Of a stretch of DNA of 64,000 nucleotides, positions 48,961 through 61,598 are shown one piece after another; the stretch's first letter is position 1; every line of letters starts with the position of its first letter. The notes under the pieces are model-generated. The model was not told where the DNA came from and did no database searches. It saw nothing but the letters and a program-made list of their open reading frames with translations. This DNA comes from Anniella stebbinsi (lineage: Eukaryota; Chordata; Lepidosauria; Squamata; Anniellidae): NCBI GenBank assembly GCA_029215795.1, contig JARDYH010000001.1, positions 356,586,154 through 356,650,153 on the forward strand, in the 5' to 3' direction. A program made the position numbers and the translations under genes.

Positions 48961-49645
48961 AAGGATCAAAATTCCACAATCTAAAAAGCTGTTTTTATAG
49001 ATTCAGTATGAATATGATTATGTAAACAGTTTATCCTATAAAACACAGCGAATCAACAGAGAAAGCAATAGTTAAATCAAAATAGTGCTACCCCAACAAG
49101 CTAAGTATTCTATCCCAAATTTGTAAAATACAGTCAAATACTCATATACAGCAGGACAGGGTCTGTGAATAAAAAGGTCCCTCTCCAGACCACAAGAAAT
49201 AACCCTGAGAGCTGGAAATGCCCTTTTAAACAGAGATCCGACCACAGGGGAACCAAGACCATGCAGCAAACAATGGTCCTTATCTCAAGGTTATACCTCC
49301 ACTCTAGGGCTGGGACAAAAGTATCAGCAACAATTTCAATTCTAGGATTAAAGCAAGCACAGAAATCAATGCTGTGCCTCTTCCTTTTCAACTCACGTTT
49401 GAATCCAAGGAGAGCCAAGTCTCCCAAGTGTAATGCTGCCCTCCTCTCTCCAAGAACAGCTCCACATGCTGCCGAGCAAGACTCCCCTGAAACTCTGGTG
49501 AGCTTCAAAAGCAGCTCCTGACGCAAATCAACTCTTTGCACTCTGAGTGGGAGGTGAGAAGCCCTAGACCACAAATACAAACCCTTACAAGCACCTAAAA
49601 GCATTACGTGGCTGCAGTCAGAGACTGTTGGCAAATCTGCAAATA
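48961..49645. other. Intron 2, unassigned, with a long minus-strand open frame
   Basis: A minus-strand frame is open for 183 codons (49685-49134), entering the hAT-type element at its start, and a plus-strand frame overlaps it. Neither has a recognisable domain or exon-like ends; probably non-coding or an unidentified old repeat. Confidence 0.35.
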
Positions 49646-49653
49646 TCCTAGAC

Positions 49654-49821
49654 CAGTGGTCTTTGACTAGTGGGTTGCAACCCAAAAGTGGGTCGCGAGA
49701 TCAATCCAGATGTGGCACAGCAAAGCTGTTGTCACCATGTTGGGCAACTGTGAAAGTGGTTCCAAGTTGCAGGTTAGGAGTCCAAGGTGGCTCTCGGGTC
49801 TGGACCAGTTGAAGACCACTG
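49654..49821. mobile_element. hAT-type non-autonomous element with 8-bp target duplication
   Basis: Ends CAGTGGTCTTTGACTAG and, in complement, CAGTGGTCTTCAACTGG; flanked by identical TCCTAGAC at 49646-49653 and 49822-49829. The CAGTGGT termini and the 8-bp duplication are typical of the Charlie-like branch of hAT. 168 bp; no coding capacity. Confidence 0.85.
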
Positions 49822-50466
49822 TCCTAGACTACTCTAGACCCTTGCAGCATACAAGATCTCCTGGGATCCAACACTATTAGTTAAGTGCTGCATCTGAGAA
49901 AGAAAAAAGTACTTTCCCAGACATTGTCTGCTTTGAGATAGTCCCCTTTATCTAAATACATGTCACAATATTGTATATGACTGAAGAGGCTCTTAAAATA
50001 TTTATTCCGCTCTCATTCACCACTGAAGGATGCATTTCTTTAGACCTAACAGATTTATGCCTCTATGTCTAAACATTCTCCATTATGCCATCTCTTTGTT
50101 AATTTGGCTACTATCTTTGAATGTGATATCCAAACCTATGTCCCCGGACAATATAACTAATGATTAAAGCAGAGACTTTGCTCCATATTTCCCACACAAT
50201 TGATCGGGGCCATAAATAAAAGCTAACTTTTTCTTTGTTTCTTAACAATTCAGTTTACCAACCATTAAATGTGTGTCATGCAGGCCTTTCTGCATATTTT
50301 ATGTATTACTTTATCCCTTAAACTGAGTATGTATTATTCTTACCCCATGACAGCTACAGATAAATTACAGAATCTAGAAGGGTAGATGTAGAACAATGAA
50401 GAATCCTGAACCACCTTAAAACCAAACAATTTATCGTGTCATACGCTATTTAGGAGTTCACTTATG

Positions 50467-50593
50467 GCACAAACCTTATGCGTATTTCAGGAGAAAATAG
50501 CCCTACAACTGCCAACATTCCCCCACTAGCTATGCTCACTGGAGAATGCTGGGAATTATAGGGTTTTTTCTGTCTAATTATGCATAGGACCTT
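50467..50593. mobile_element. Foldback element, family D, copy 3
   Basis: CCCTACAACTGCCAACATTC and GAATGCTGGGAATTATAGGG arms; the outer ends CTTATGCGTATTT and AATTATGCATAGG are diverged. It ends about 120 bp downstream of exon 2 on the gene strand. Confidence 0.62.
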
Positions 50594-50711
50594 TAGTCTG
50601 ATGAATTACTATCTGTTACAGAGAAATAATTTGAATGTAAAATATGTGGTGCATTTACTAACATGTTATAATAGACAATATATCAAAAACTGAACTCCAA
50701 GGGCATCTTAC

Positions 50712-50803
50712 CTCACCAAATGCACCTCTGCCAATGACTTTTATGATTTCAAAGTCATCTCGATGAAGCTGCATTTCCTTCACCAACTGTGTAAATGGTT
50801 TTG
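50712..50803 (-). CDS. CDC42BPB: CDC42BPB exon 2: N-terminal extension end and glycine-rich loop
   Basis: This 92-bp exon follows a TTTCAACAG acceptor and ends at a GTAAGA donor. It begins with the last two bases of an Ala codon and then encodes 30 residues, including [10 protein letters not shown] and the ATP-binding loop IGRGAFGE. The glycine-rich loop continues with Val as the first codon of the next exon. The segment corresponds roughly to residues 60-90 of MRCK-beta, where the dimerising N-terminal extension meets kinase subdomain I. A Met-initiated reading is impossible here, so it must be spliced to an upstream exon outside the window. Confidence 0.95.
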
Positions 50804-53800
50804 CTGTTGAAAATAAAGAGGAAATATAAATTAAAGACTGTACATTATTCCAACCTTGCAAATAAGCCAACAATTTTTTACTGGCATGTCCGCCCACACT
50901 TACCTATATTAATAAGCTATGGCATTTTATTACTAGGGGAAAATGGAAATGATTTTCTTCTTATTTACAGACGTTCCCATCTGGTCATCTTCTTATTTGA
51001 CACAAGTAACGAGCCAAGTGGTTCTTTATGAATCAACATTAGCCATTCGCAATCAGTGTTTTTGTTCATAAGAATAGACCATCCCAATTAACCTTACAGT
51101 AGGATCTCCAACAGAAGTCCCAGGGCCAAATCCAGTCCTCTTAAGTGTACCAACTGGCCCCACCTCCAGTTGCCAGCAGGATGTGCTGTGTGTGTGGTTG
51201 CCACAGTAGTTCTAGAAATGCAATTTTCTGACAGCTCATGGGGATGGGGTCTGGTCTACCATCGTCCATCCTCTCAGATAAAAATAGTTGCTGAACAGAG
51301 TCGGATCCTAGAAAAATAGTCTTTAAACATTACATCATTCACATAAAGTGTGAAATGAAGCGTGTGTTTAGAGCATTTCAATTTGTGACGAAGAATCTAC
51401 TCAGATTACAAATACATAATGTCTGTTTCAAATAACTTCTGTGCCTTCTCTCAGGGAAGTGTCAAAGGTAAACTGAGAGCCATTCGTGGGTGTAGTACTG
51501 AAATCTTTGTAGTATTCTTTGTTTGCCCTGTCAAAGTCCTCTTTGCGGTTTTCAGACTACCATCATAAGAGTCATCAGAGCACAACAGAGGACAACCCTG
51601 ATCTACTGACAACCAAACAAATTATGAAATCAATATTCAACAAATAAACCATAGCATAAAAGGCATTGGTGGTCAGCAAATAAGCTAGGCAGTTTTCCAG
51701 TGATCTGGATTAACTTTAGCGCTCTGTTTCTACAACAGTGGCATTTGGCAAGAGGTTTTGCAATACTGCCAGCTAAAAAATCGTAAGAGGGTGCTAAGAT
51801 CTAGCAATTGCTGTCACTTGAATGTATGGCCCTCCCTGGCCTGTCTACAGTACAATTCTCTTCTGAAGCAGTGATGGCAAAACATTTTCGGCCTAGGGGC
51901 CCAGTTCTAGTTTTGGAAGTGCCTTAGATGGTGTTGGGAGGGGGGGAGAGAGTGCATTCCCTCAGATGTAACTGTTACCAATTTGGACATTTTCCCACCA
52001 AGTGTACAAAGCACAGCTCAATTCTAAACAAGTCTACTCAGGAGTAAGCTCCAGTGCAACAGTTATCATGCCTACAAATGCACAGCTCTATTCTATGCAG
52101 GAATCTAAAGTTTAATTGCCTTTAAATACTGCCACGAATTGCTGATCACAGAAAACAGGAGAAGAAACTTGTAGGCCAGATGAGGAACCCCTGGAGGCTA
52201 CATGTGACCTGTGGGCCAGAGATTCCCTATCGCTTTCCTAAAGAATGACAGTGAAGTTGAGAGCAACAATATGCTAAGAGCACATTTCTTGATCCCTTAT
52301 TCTTAAAATAATTAGACATTTTTTTTAAAAAAAACTCCAAACAAGGAAAAGGGAGGGGGGAGCAAGAAGAGAACAGTGAAGGCATCTCTCCCCAACAGAA
52401 TGCATCACTTCCAAGATGGGATGCCAGAATTGTATTCACTCCTACACCATAAAAATACATTTTAAAACCCATGATTTTAGTAACTGGGGTACATATAGGT
52501 ACAAACAAACCCGCTAGGGATGTAAAAAAGAAAAAAGACATAACATATGGTTGTTGCTTTTATTTTGAAAACCAGGTGTGTCCACGCTTTTAAGGGCAGA
52601 CTACACCCTTGGAGGGGTCCCCAACCTAGCCCACCCACCCACAAGCTGACTGTTTCATATGAAACTAGAAGTGACCCCACTTAACCTTGAAGATCACTCT
52701 CGTAGCTTCTAGTTTGGGCAGCTGTAAAACTAGAAATGGCTTCAGCGATCTGGAGAAGGGGAATTGCATGTCAGGCACCCTGAAAAATGGGTGCTGGGGA
52801 CTAGATATAGGCTATCCTCAACTGCTACTCTGTATGTCTGCTAAATGCAACATACAGAGGTCCAGGTGGAGCAAGCTGGTATTCTTTGTTAATCTTCTGT
52901 TGCACAAGTGTACAATAGCTGTAAACCAGGTAGTTTTTTTAAAAAAAGGTGGATATAATCACACATTCCCTGGGAAGTGTGCAAAAAATGTTTCCTGGGC
53001 CCATTTTTGTGCAAAATGGGGACTACGGAAGTAAAAAAGGGGGTGGGGGGGCTCTGAGAGCAATCACTTCCTCTAGCATTAAGTGTATCAAGGTACAGCA
53101 TATCTTCAGATAAACAGTAACTTATCCTGAGACATGCAAGCAAAAAACCTAAGAGGTTTGCCCCCACCCTCACCTAGGATAATTGATGTATGCAGATTGT
53201 ACCTGAGTGTTCATTTCTCTTAACAAAGAAGAGTTTTCACAGATACCTTTCTTTAATGAGTTTTGCAGTTAGGGCACAGCTACATGCAAAACATGAGGAA
53301 CTAGTGTGGGAACACATTCAGATATTTTTAACTGAGAAAACTATGCTGTAAGAGAACCCAGTGCTCTGGAGGCTGATAAGAAAGCTGAATAGATACTGAG
53401 GCAATGGATTAATTAATACTGCAAATGCCATATTACGTTACTTCAGATTTTAAGGGAAAATATGTTCTACTTTAAAAACTAAAGAACAGAATGCTGCTTT
53501 ATGCTTTGATTTCTAGTGTTACTCCTTTAAACAAACTGAACCTCCTCCTGATCTCTTGCCAAGTCTCTTGTTTACATCATATTTTAGCATGTATTCTTTA
53601 AGAATGTGAAACAGAAGTATCCACACTATGCAAGATTAGATAGTTGGGCAGAACTTACTGGGTTTGGCTTTTCCCCCAGCACATCATGACTAAACAGCAT
53701 ATTTGCTTCATGACAGTGTCGTTAATACACGCACCATTTACAGAATCCACAGACTCACACATCTAAATGTCTCCAAGACCATCCATACCTTCTCGTAATC

Positions 53801-54798
53801 ACACAGTATCTTTTACAGTTAACTCCCTTGAAATGAACTTACTCTAGATCTATACATGCAGAAGAATGAGGTGCAGAATGAGGTGGTCGAGTCCTAAAAT
53901 GATAGTATGGACTGTAGAACCTCAGAATAAAGACAGGAGGCAAAATTTTGGAATACTTCAAAACATTAGACTCATTGCATGTATAAAACTAGCATAGTAA
54001 ATAGATGCTGGGCTAGAACATTTCTCCCTCAAGTGCTACCTACTTGCAGAGGATTTAAGGGGAGGTGTTCAAAAATGTAACCCTTTATCTGTTTTGTGAA
54101 GTAGTATAGCTCATGCTATCACCTCAGGGTTCTTCCATCTCATTCTATTGCATGTGTACATTAAGTTTTAGGCTTAGCAGATGAGCAGTTAAAATTTTGG
54201 ACTATGCCACTTCAAACTTTAGGTGGGCATCTGCTACAGAAGCTTTCCTTATAAGAGAGTGTGCATTACAGCAGAAAGCTTAATTAGATGGCACACAATC
54301 CCTTCCAGAGCTGCTATGATATTGGAAGTGCTGCTTTGTTGATACCCAAATGTGGAAGTTTTAACAGATCACACAATTTTTCAAAAGCTGTTCACCAGAT
54401 TTAACATAAAACAATGATAGCTAATTCTGGTTATTGATCTCCAGCATTTAGTTAATAAGTGCCTTTCATTTTTATGTTATCCTCAACTTGCTGCCTATTA
54501 GTTTCTGTAGGAGTCAACCACATTAGGGTTCAGGGAACGGAGCTATGGGATTATGTAACACCCTCTTTTTCTCAGTTTTGGTGTTGTGCAACCATCACCA
54601 ACTGAGTTACAGTGAAACCAGTACACCTTCTAGGCTCATTTTTGAAAATATTAGAATCTCACATCTCTAAACCTGGGGTCACTAGATCACAAGTTGTTAC
54701 GTGTTGAGACTAAATAGTGTTCCCTCTTTACTTTCTATTCCACACTATTTTATAAGCATGCATTATGTCCTTTCTCAACATTTTTCTAAGATATAGAC
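50804..54798. other. Intron 1, nothing recognised
   Basis: Four kilobases upstream of exon 2 with only a family F fragment near 52015-52060. No first exon of CDC42BPB was recognised. Confidence 0.5.
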
Positions 54799-55470
54799 AG
54801 GGTTAGGACATCATGATAACCCATGATGGATTAAGCCACAAAGGCTTAATTAATCCATTGTGGGTTATCATGTCATCTGGTAGGATTTTTTTAACCCATG
54901 ATGGCTTATTTGGCCAAAATAACCCACTCTGATAACCCATAGTCTGCAGAGTGGCGTATTTAAACCATTGTGGGTTATTATGCCGTTTGGCAGTCACAGT
55001 GGCTTATTTTAGGCAAGAGTGGTCAAAACCACTGCTGCTCTGCTCCTTGCTAGCTGTCAGTGTCAGGGCACAAGTTTTGATGATGCATCGGGTGCCTCTT
55101 GAGTAAAGGAGGCTGTGTATGAAGCTTGGTCCCAATCCTGCAACCTCCCAAGGATTTTTTAGCCACTTCCCACTTTTTGGTGCACTAGGGATTTTTGCTC
55201 CTCTGGAGTAAATGAGCACAGATTTGAAGGAGGTACAGGGGCCTCCTGACTGGAAGAAGCTGTATATGAAGTTTTGTCCCAATCTTGCAAATTTCCAGCG
55301 CTTCAGAGGTAAAACAGTGGCACTGCTTAGGCAGCACACAGTAGCTTAATAAGCTACTCACAGTAGCTTATTAGTCCACTCATGTGGCAGGGGATCGTGA
55401 GCTATTTAAAAATAAGCTACTGTGAGTAGCTTATTAACCCATTGTGGGTTATCGTGACATCCGAACACCA
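54799..55470. mobile_element. Composite palindromic element, about 670 bp
   Basis: Both ends consist of ACCCATGATGG/CCATTGTGGGTTATC-type inverted repeats ending in a GACATC/ATCCGAAC context; the interior (55000-55330) is non-palindromic and contains a diverged internal duplication (TGTATGAAGCTTGGTCCCAA and TATATGAAGTTTTGTCCCAA). Possibly a longer relative of the short foldbacks. Confidence 0.45.
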
Positions 55471-55616
55471 AAAAAAAACCATTAACAAGGAAAAATTATC
55501 CATCCCTCTATTTTTGCATCTACAGTTCTACTGTGCATTTTCTGAGATGAAAATCAGAAATGCCCACAATATTCTAAAACTGGATACATCATAGACTAAC
55601 ACACAATGTGTGTATC

Positions 55617-55684
55617 TGTGTGTTTGCTAGTGTGATCAGATTCTCTCTCTCTCACACGCACACACACATACACACACACACACA
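55617..55684. repeat. TG/CT/CA compound microsatellite
   Basis: Imperfect TG run, a TCTCTCTCTC segment and a CA run in succession. Confidence 0.88.
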
Positions 55685-56289
55685 GACTAAATTAAACAAG
55701 CTGATAAAAAAATAGATATGCCCTGTTAGTAAGTGGCCTGGACATACATCACATGCACTACAAATTCTGTCAAGCCTATTCCATTACAAATACAGCGATT
55801 TTAACTTCTGTTGCTATTTGGAAGGGGTGAAATGAGGGCATATTGAGAATGCGAGCTATGAGGAAGTGTTAAAGAAGCTAATTCAGAACAAAAAGATTCT
55901 TACCTCCCATCTGAGCCTCCTTTCCAAAAAAAAAAAAAAAGTACCTGATTGGGACCAAACTGAAAATTGAAACAGGACTTCCTGTCTGTCACTCTACATA
56001 AATATGCACCAGTTATATCTGAGCAACTGGAATGCCTACTACCTTGAACCATCTGCATGTTTGAAAATAAAGTGTCAGAGAAGTAGCATGGCCATAGTGC
56101 GTAATGGATATTACTGAAGGACTTCTAAATTTATATCCATGCAAACTGATGAATGAAGCAGAATATTTTTTAAAAAATGACAAACAAGATGAAAAATATC
56201 CTTGCCAATGTGAAGACAAAATATCCCAAGAGATGGAATGAGGAAAATCTTTTAACACATTTTAGTTCTTTTCACTGTTCAAAGGAAAC

Positions 56290-56425
56290 TGCCTTGTATC
56301 TATCTGTCCATCTAGCCCACTACTTTACTCTGGTTGGCAGTGGCTCTCCAGCATCTCTCTCATCATCTGATACCTGATTATTTGAATTGGAGATGCTAGG
56401 GATTGAAGCTGGGCTTTCTGCATGC
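56290..56425 (-). mobile_element. tRNA-derived SINE, minus strand
   Basis: Contains GTTGGCAGTGGCTCTCCAGC and, near the head, GCTTTCTGCATGCAAA; the same family as the copies at 19365 and 47498. Confidence 0.6.
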
Positions 56426-57231
56426 AAATATGTTTTACCACTTAAATATACCCCTCTCTAATGCATGTAATTTCTCAATTTATGTATCTGAGAAAAATAT
56501 TCAAATTTTGATACTACATCTAACAACCCTTCATTTATAGATATTACAAGTATCAGGAAGTACCTGACAAAAGGCCTGTGTTATAGCTATTACGAAAATA
56601 GCTTTCCATGAGCTATTTTAGTTCAATAACTTGAATGACAAACTGTAGTAGTTCTCAAGCTCAAGGCTAGCTCTTCCTACAGAATCATGGACAGTTGCCA
56701 AGGAATGCCTAAGCTCCTGTGTTATCATGATTGGGTACAGAATCAAGTTTTGAACCCCCATGTTGATTTATGGTGCAAGGGAACATCAACTTTTCTAAAG
56801 CTTTCTGTCTGGCAACTTAAAATTTGTTGTGAGAACATATAATCCTACATCTTCACTTTTCGTTTAATATGCTCACCGATAAGCAGAATGACAAGACGGA
56901 ACACTGCAAGCCAAACCCTCACCTGTCTTTGGCCTGGACTACACACCTTCAGAGTAGCATCTCTGTGGTGAGCATCTCACCCCTCCAGTTGCATCATTTA
57001 GTAAATTTGCAGTGCAACTCCTAGTTACCGTGGAGAGAACAATCCACACTATATCACCAGCAATGGCCAGTGGGGGCTATGAAATCCCAGTACACATTAG
57101 CCCTGAATCATATAGGATGATCACATAGGTTACCACCATGGTTCAGCATAGGTTGCCTCCATCTTATTGCAACATGCAGCCTGGAATCTTATATTTGTTT
57201 AGGCCTCAAAGGTTCTTTTCTCTACTTTGTA

Positions 57232-57235
57232 TTTT

Positions 57236-57270
<35 letters not shown>

Positions 57271-57271
57271 G
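57232..57271. repeat. (TAA)n microsatellite
   Basis: About 12 TAA units. It produces a spurious open frame with a run of Ile. Confidence 0.92.
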
Positions 57272-57713
57272 GTATTGTAAAACAAATGTGAAGACATCTG
57301 GTATTGGCATCACTTCTGGACTGAACGGAAGGGAAAATATACTTATGCTTCTTTATATTTGTGCCTTTTTGCCTGAAACTAATAACTTTTTAAAAATTAA
57401 GGTTGATTCCAAAAATGGAGAAAGGAAGATGTGAGTTAATTGAAAGCTGAAGGCATATGAGTACAGAGAATTCCTAAACACATGTTCTATTCTAGTTGGT
57501 AATATAACATCACTATCATGTGCAGCAAGTTTAACAGTAGCTTTATGAAACTGCACTTTATTTCTACAATTCAGTGACCTGGTTCACATGGCACAAGGGT
57601 GGTTAATAATTCACATGCCAGCTGATTTCCCTAATGACCTTCACTGGACATGTGAACCCAATGAGGATGTGTGTGTACCTGGGGTGGTTAACAGAACCCA
57701 CAAGCCCTGTTCA

Positions 57714-57814
57714 GAAGCCACCTTAAACAATGGCTTTAACCACGGTGAATAAGGCAAAAAGCCTTATTCACTATGGCTAAAGCCATGGTTTTTAAGGAGT
57801 CTTCTGAACAGGGC
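57714..57814. mobile_element. Foldback element, family A, copy 2 (nested)
   Basis: GCCCTGTTCAGAAGCCACCT to its complement, hinged at GGCAAAAAGCC. Nearly perfect hairpin of 101 bp. Confidence 0.72.
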
Positions 57815-57893
57815 CACAGTCTGTTGTAGGCAAGGGTAATTAGGGAAATCAGCTGACACGTGACTAGTGTGCACGGGGTAGTTAACAACTCAT

Positions 57894-58121
57894 TGGCTCA
57901 ATTCAGACGACACAATAAACAACTGGTGTGGGGAAAACAATCGTCAGTTGTTTTGACTATTGTGTCACCCGAATGCTGCCATAGTCAACTCAGCGCAAAT
58001 CCTAATCCACACCACAGTGGATTATTTATTACCATGTTGTGTGGGGAGTACCCCCTAGATGAACAACTGTAAAGTTGATTATTACCCCACCATTGACTAT
58101 CGTGTCGTCCGAATTGAGCCA
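57894..58121. mobile_element. 228-bp foldback element, family B copy 2 (nested)
   Basis: TGGCTCAATTCAGACGACAC to its complement; same length and closely similar interior as the copy at 1197-1424, including ATTATTTATTACCATGTTGT. Confidence 0.75.
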
Positions 58122-58169
58122 CTGTGTCTTATTAACCACCCTTCTTCATGGGAACTGATTCACTATGTT

Positions 58170-58305
58170 AGAGCGTAATCCTATGCTAATTTGGGCAGAA
58201 AAAAAGGCCTACAAATCCCAGCATGCCCCAGCTAGCCAAGCTGATTGGGGCATGCTAAGAGCTCTAGGCCTTTTTTCTTTCTAAACGTGCGTAAAATTAC
58301 ACTCT
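58170..58305. mobile_element. Foldback element, family D, copy 4
   Basis: CAAATCCCAGCATGCCCCAG and GGGGCATGCTAAGAGCTCTA form the arms around CTAGCCAAGC. It directly follows the nested foldback cluster. Confidence 0.65.
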
Positions 58306-58383
58306 TACTGCCCTAAAGCTGAAAGTAAAAGTCAAAATGATCCTTGAAGGAACAATTTTCTGCAGAGCATCTGAGAAAAATAA

Positions 58384-58452
58384 TCACAGAATAGCAGAGT
58401 TGGAAGGGGCCTATAAGGCCATCGAGTCCAACTCCCCCACTCAATGCAGGGA
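58384..58452 (-). mobile_element. CR1 LINE 3' terminal fragment
   Basis: About 70 bases of the CR1 3' end, including AGAGTTGGAAGGGGCCTATA and GAGTCCAACTC, minus orientation. Confidence 0.75.
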
Positions 58453-61402
58453 TCCTGTATTTACTGCTAGGATACTGTTAAAAGATGTATACAGACAATA
58501 TTGTCACCTAAAGATATCAAAGAACAACCACTAGTGAATACACAGGTGTGGCACACCTTTCTGTTCATTCTACTTCCTCTTAATAAATAGCAATATACAA
58601 AGAGTCATTTTCAACTCTGTTCCACACCCTATTTTACTTCCTTAGAGATCAGTTATAACTGAAAGGTCAATGAAAGTCAAACCTTTGCCTTGGGCAAAAA
58701 TCCATGAAGACACATGTGAGGCACTCACTGCTGCTATCAGCTGTAATACTTGCAGTGATGCAAGCTACTCAAAGACTCCAATAGGGGACCTTTAAATTTA
58801 TAAAGAATGTTGGCAAAGGAGTCGATGTTAAGTTTCACAAGACTTTTTGTTTGCTTGCTTTGCAAACTCCAAGTTCTGCAAGTCCACCATTATCTGGATT
58901 AAATGTTCATGGAGGCCTATTCTTTAGAAGAAATTGTACAAGTATTGTACAAGCCAAGAACTATAACACAAACTACTCCACTGAAAGGGGGAAAAACAGC
59001 TACAAAATGGCTTGGAAACAGAAGGGCTGAAGGACTGTCAACTGCTTGTATAACCTTGCCTATCTGCTGCAATCAGCAGGAGAGGTCCTTCTGTGTGTTC
59101 CACCTCTATCAAAAGTACATCTAGGGAGCATGACCATAATATATATATATATATATATATATAGCTTAGACAGGCCTCCTGGGTGGACTTCTGTGTGATG
59201 TTCTTTTCTCCGCATAGTACTATAGTCAATGGTGTGGGGTTGTTGTTGTTTGCATGTTTTTAAAACTATGTGTTGCTAGGGAAGTGGGGATATAATGTTA
59301 GTCACTTTGAGCACTTTGTTTCAAGTGGAACGGCAGGACAGAAAGTATAAGTCCACAATCATATGGGATGCCACAGAAATAATGTGAAACCAAGGAAAAC
59401 CTTTAAAGGGCCCTGTAATACGTGCATTTACTTCACTACCTGTCCACTTCTCTGATGAGGCTACAATTGAGCACAAAATACCAAACTGTCTTTTCAAGTG
59501 ATGGTAACTCCACTCACCACTCACAATCTGCAAGGTCCTGCAATCAGCACTCTGTGAAAGAAAGGACAAGCCATAACATTACAACAAGCAAGCAGAGCTG
59601 CAAGAGCTACTGCACTATCAAGGGATGAAGCTGGCTATAACTCAGCATAGGCATACTGCTGCAGTTGTTGCTTGTATGGCTGCAAGCACAAGGCAGGAAA
59701 GACAAAGAACGCTGAGGTCGAGTGCAACTGTAGTACTTAGGGCTTGAAGCTGTTTTGCAAATCTTGCTTAAGAGATCATCATGGTTAGCAACTGCATGCC
59801 AGGGTTAGGGCCAGGAAGAGAAGGAACACTCCCAATCCCTGAACCATGCATAAGAAATCAGGAGTATTCTGTTTTCACTGCTCCTTTGAATAAAGGAAAT
59901 TCAGAGGCTGTTTTATCACATACCTTAGGAAACTTGCCAAAGTCCAAGGGTCTTCAGGAAACAATGCAAGACTTTCTGTTTCAGGGTTTTTTGTTTTTTT
60001 TTTAGTAGTCATGAAAAGGCTGGGTGTTCACCAGTTCCAGATTTAGTTGGATTTTAACTGTATTTAAATGGGATATATTACATTTGGATATATTTTAATC
60101 TACAGTCAGAGAGGGAAAAGCAACATTGTTCCTGTTGTCTTCCTTTTCCCACAATATTTTTTCTACAACATTATCAGAAGACAGAAACTGCACCTTACAT
60201 GTTCTACTATTCACACATATACAGTATACACACATCAAGCAATAATAATATGGGTTTTTCATAAAATTTTGAATTGGGCAATTTGCATCAGAAAACTTTT
60301 TAATGCTCTAAACAGTGGTTTAATTTAGCATGTCTATTTTAGCTGTATTTAGTAAACAAAACTAAAAAGTGTATCCCATGTTATATATATTTTTTGTCCC
60401 AATACACCCCATATTTGAGGGGGGTGGGAAATAAAGTATACTTAATGTAATTTAAATGTTATATTATGTAGAAACCATATTGGAGTGCTAGTGAAAATTT
60501 AAAGACAACAGCATGTACTTTGCTTACATTGTTTTAAATCGAAGAAAAAAACAGATACTGAAATCTGATGACAAACCAATTCATTTTAGCAACCCAAAGA
60601 CATTCACTCATCTATTTCAACTTATACATCTTGTACAATAATTAAAAACCTGTACCATACATAATCATTCTGAATCAACTATTTGTTGTTTTTATTCCTC
60701 AAACTTACAAGTTGGTGACATAAATGCTTTTCTTGGTAGACAGCCGGAGTACAAACCAAACAAATAAATAAATAATCTGAAAACCATGAATTACAACTTT
60801 CAAACTGCCATGTTTGCCTAATATTGTATTTGCAATTGGCAGACATTCATTGTTACTAGTTACCTTATGTTATGGAAAAAATCCTGTGGAAAGATAAAGC
60901 ACCTCACTACCATGCAACATCCAACTTTGTAACACCCAGTTTTCTAAACAGCCCAGAGAGCTTTGGCTAATGAGACGCATAGAATTGTGTTTCTGCGCTC
61001 TAGTCTACCTTGAAGGAAATGCCTAGGCAAAAAGAACTGAACTGCATGCCTAAATCATTTATTATAGCAAATTCTAGGACACAGATGACATGATAACCCA
61101 TGTAGGTTATCGTAATGTTCAAACCCTGTCAGGTTCTCATCGGCTTGCTTTATTGACTTCATAACAAGTGCATTATCTAGCAAATGATCTCTTCTGGATC
61201 CAATACCAAAGACTGATCCAATTAAAAAAAACTATATTTTACTGGGTGCCTACCAGCAGCTAGTCAGAGACCGGACATAATATAAAATCCTTCTGGAATC
61301 TACTACCTAAAAAGAGTGCTTATAGTTGATAATGTTAGGAGAATGAAGCAAACAAAATCCTCTCTGTTTTTCTTCTACTAGCAATATAGATACTCATTTG
61401 GC
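58453..61402. other. Intron 1, nothing further recognised
   Basis: Apart from the TA run, no repeat, exon or RNA gene could be supported. Confidence 0.45.
59137..59162. repeat. (TA)n microsatellite
   Basis: About 12 TA units; the source of a spurious Tyr-Ile frame. Confidence 0.92.
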
Positions 61403-61598
61403 CATAGCCCAATGGTAGAACACATGGTTTGCATGCAGAACGTCCAAGGTCCAATCTCTGGCAACTCTAGGCAAGGCTGAAAAAGACACCACTCTAAACC
61501 CTCATGAGCTGCTGCTTATCAGTGTAGACAATAATGAGCTAGAAGGATCAATGGTCTAACTCAACATAAGGCAGTTTCCTATGTTCCTGTTCTCTCAT
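61403..61598 (+). mobile_element. tRNA-derived SINE
   Basis: GCCATAGCCCAATGGTAGAA (A-box region), TTGCATGCAGAACGTCCAAG and a CAGTTTCCTATGTTCC tail; about 195 bp. Confidence 0.72.

Larger units (their letters stand above)
57582..58153. mobile_element. Outer foldback element carrying two nested foldback elements
   Basis: The outer arms, with GGGTGGTTAATAA near 57597 and TTATTAACCACCC near 58129, pair over about 28 bases; inner matched segments are CAGCTGATTTCCCTAAT and ATTAGGGAAATCAGCTG. Inside lie a family A copy (57714-57814) and a family B copy (57894-58121). Confidence 0.62.
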
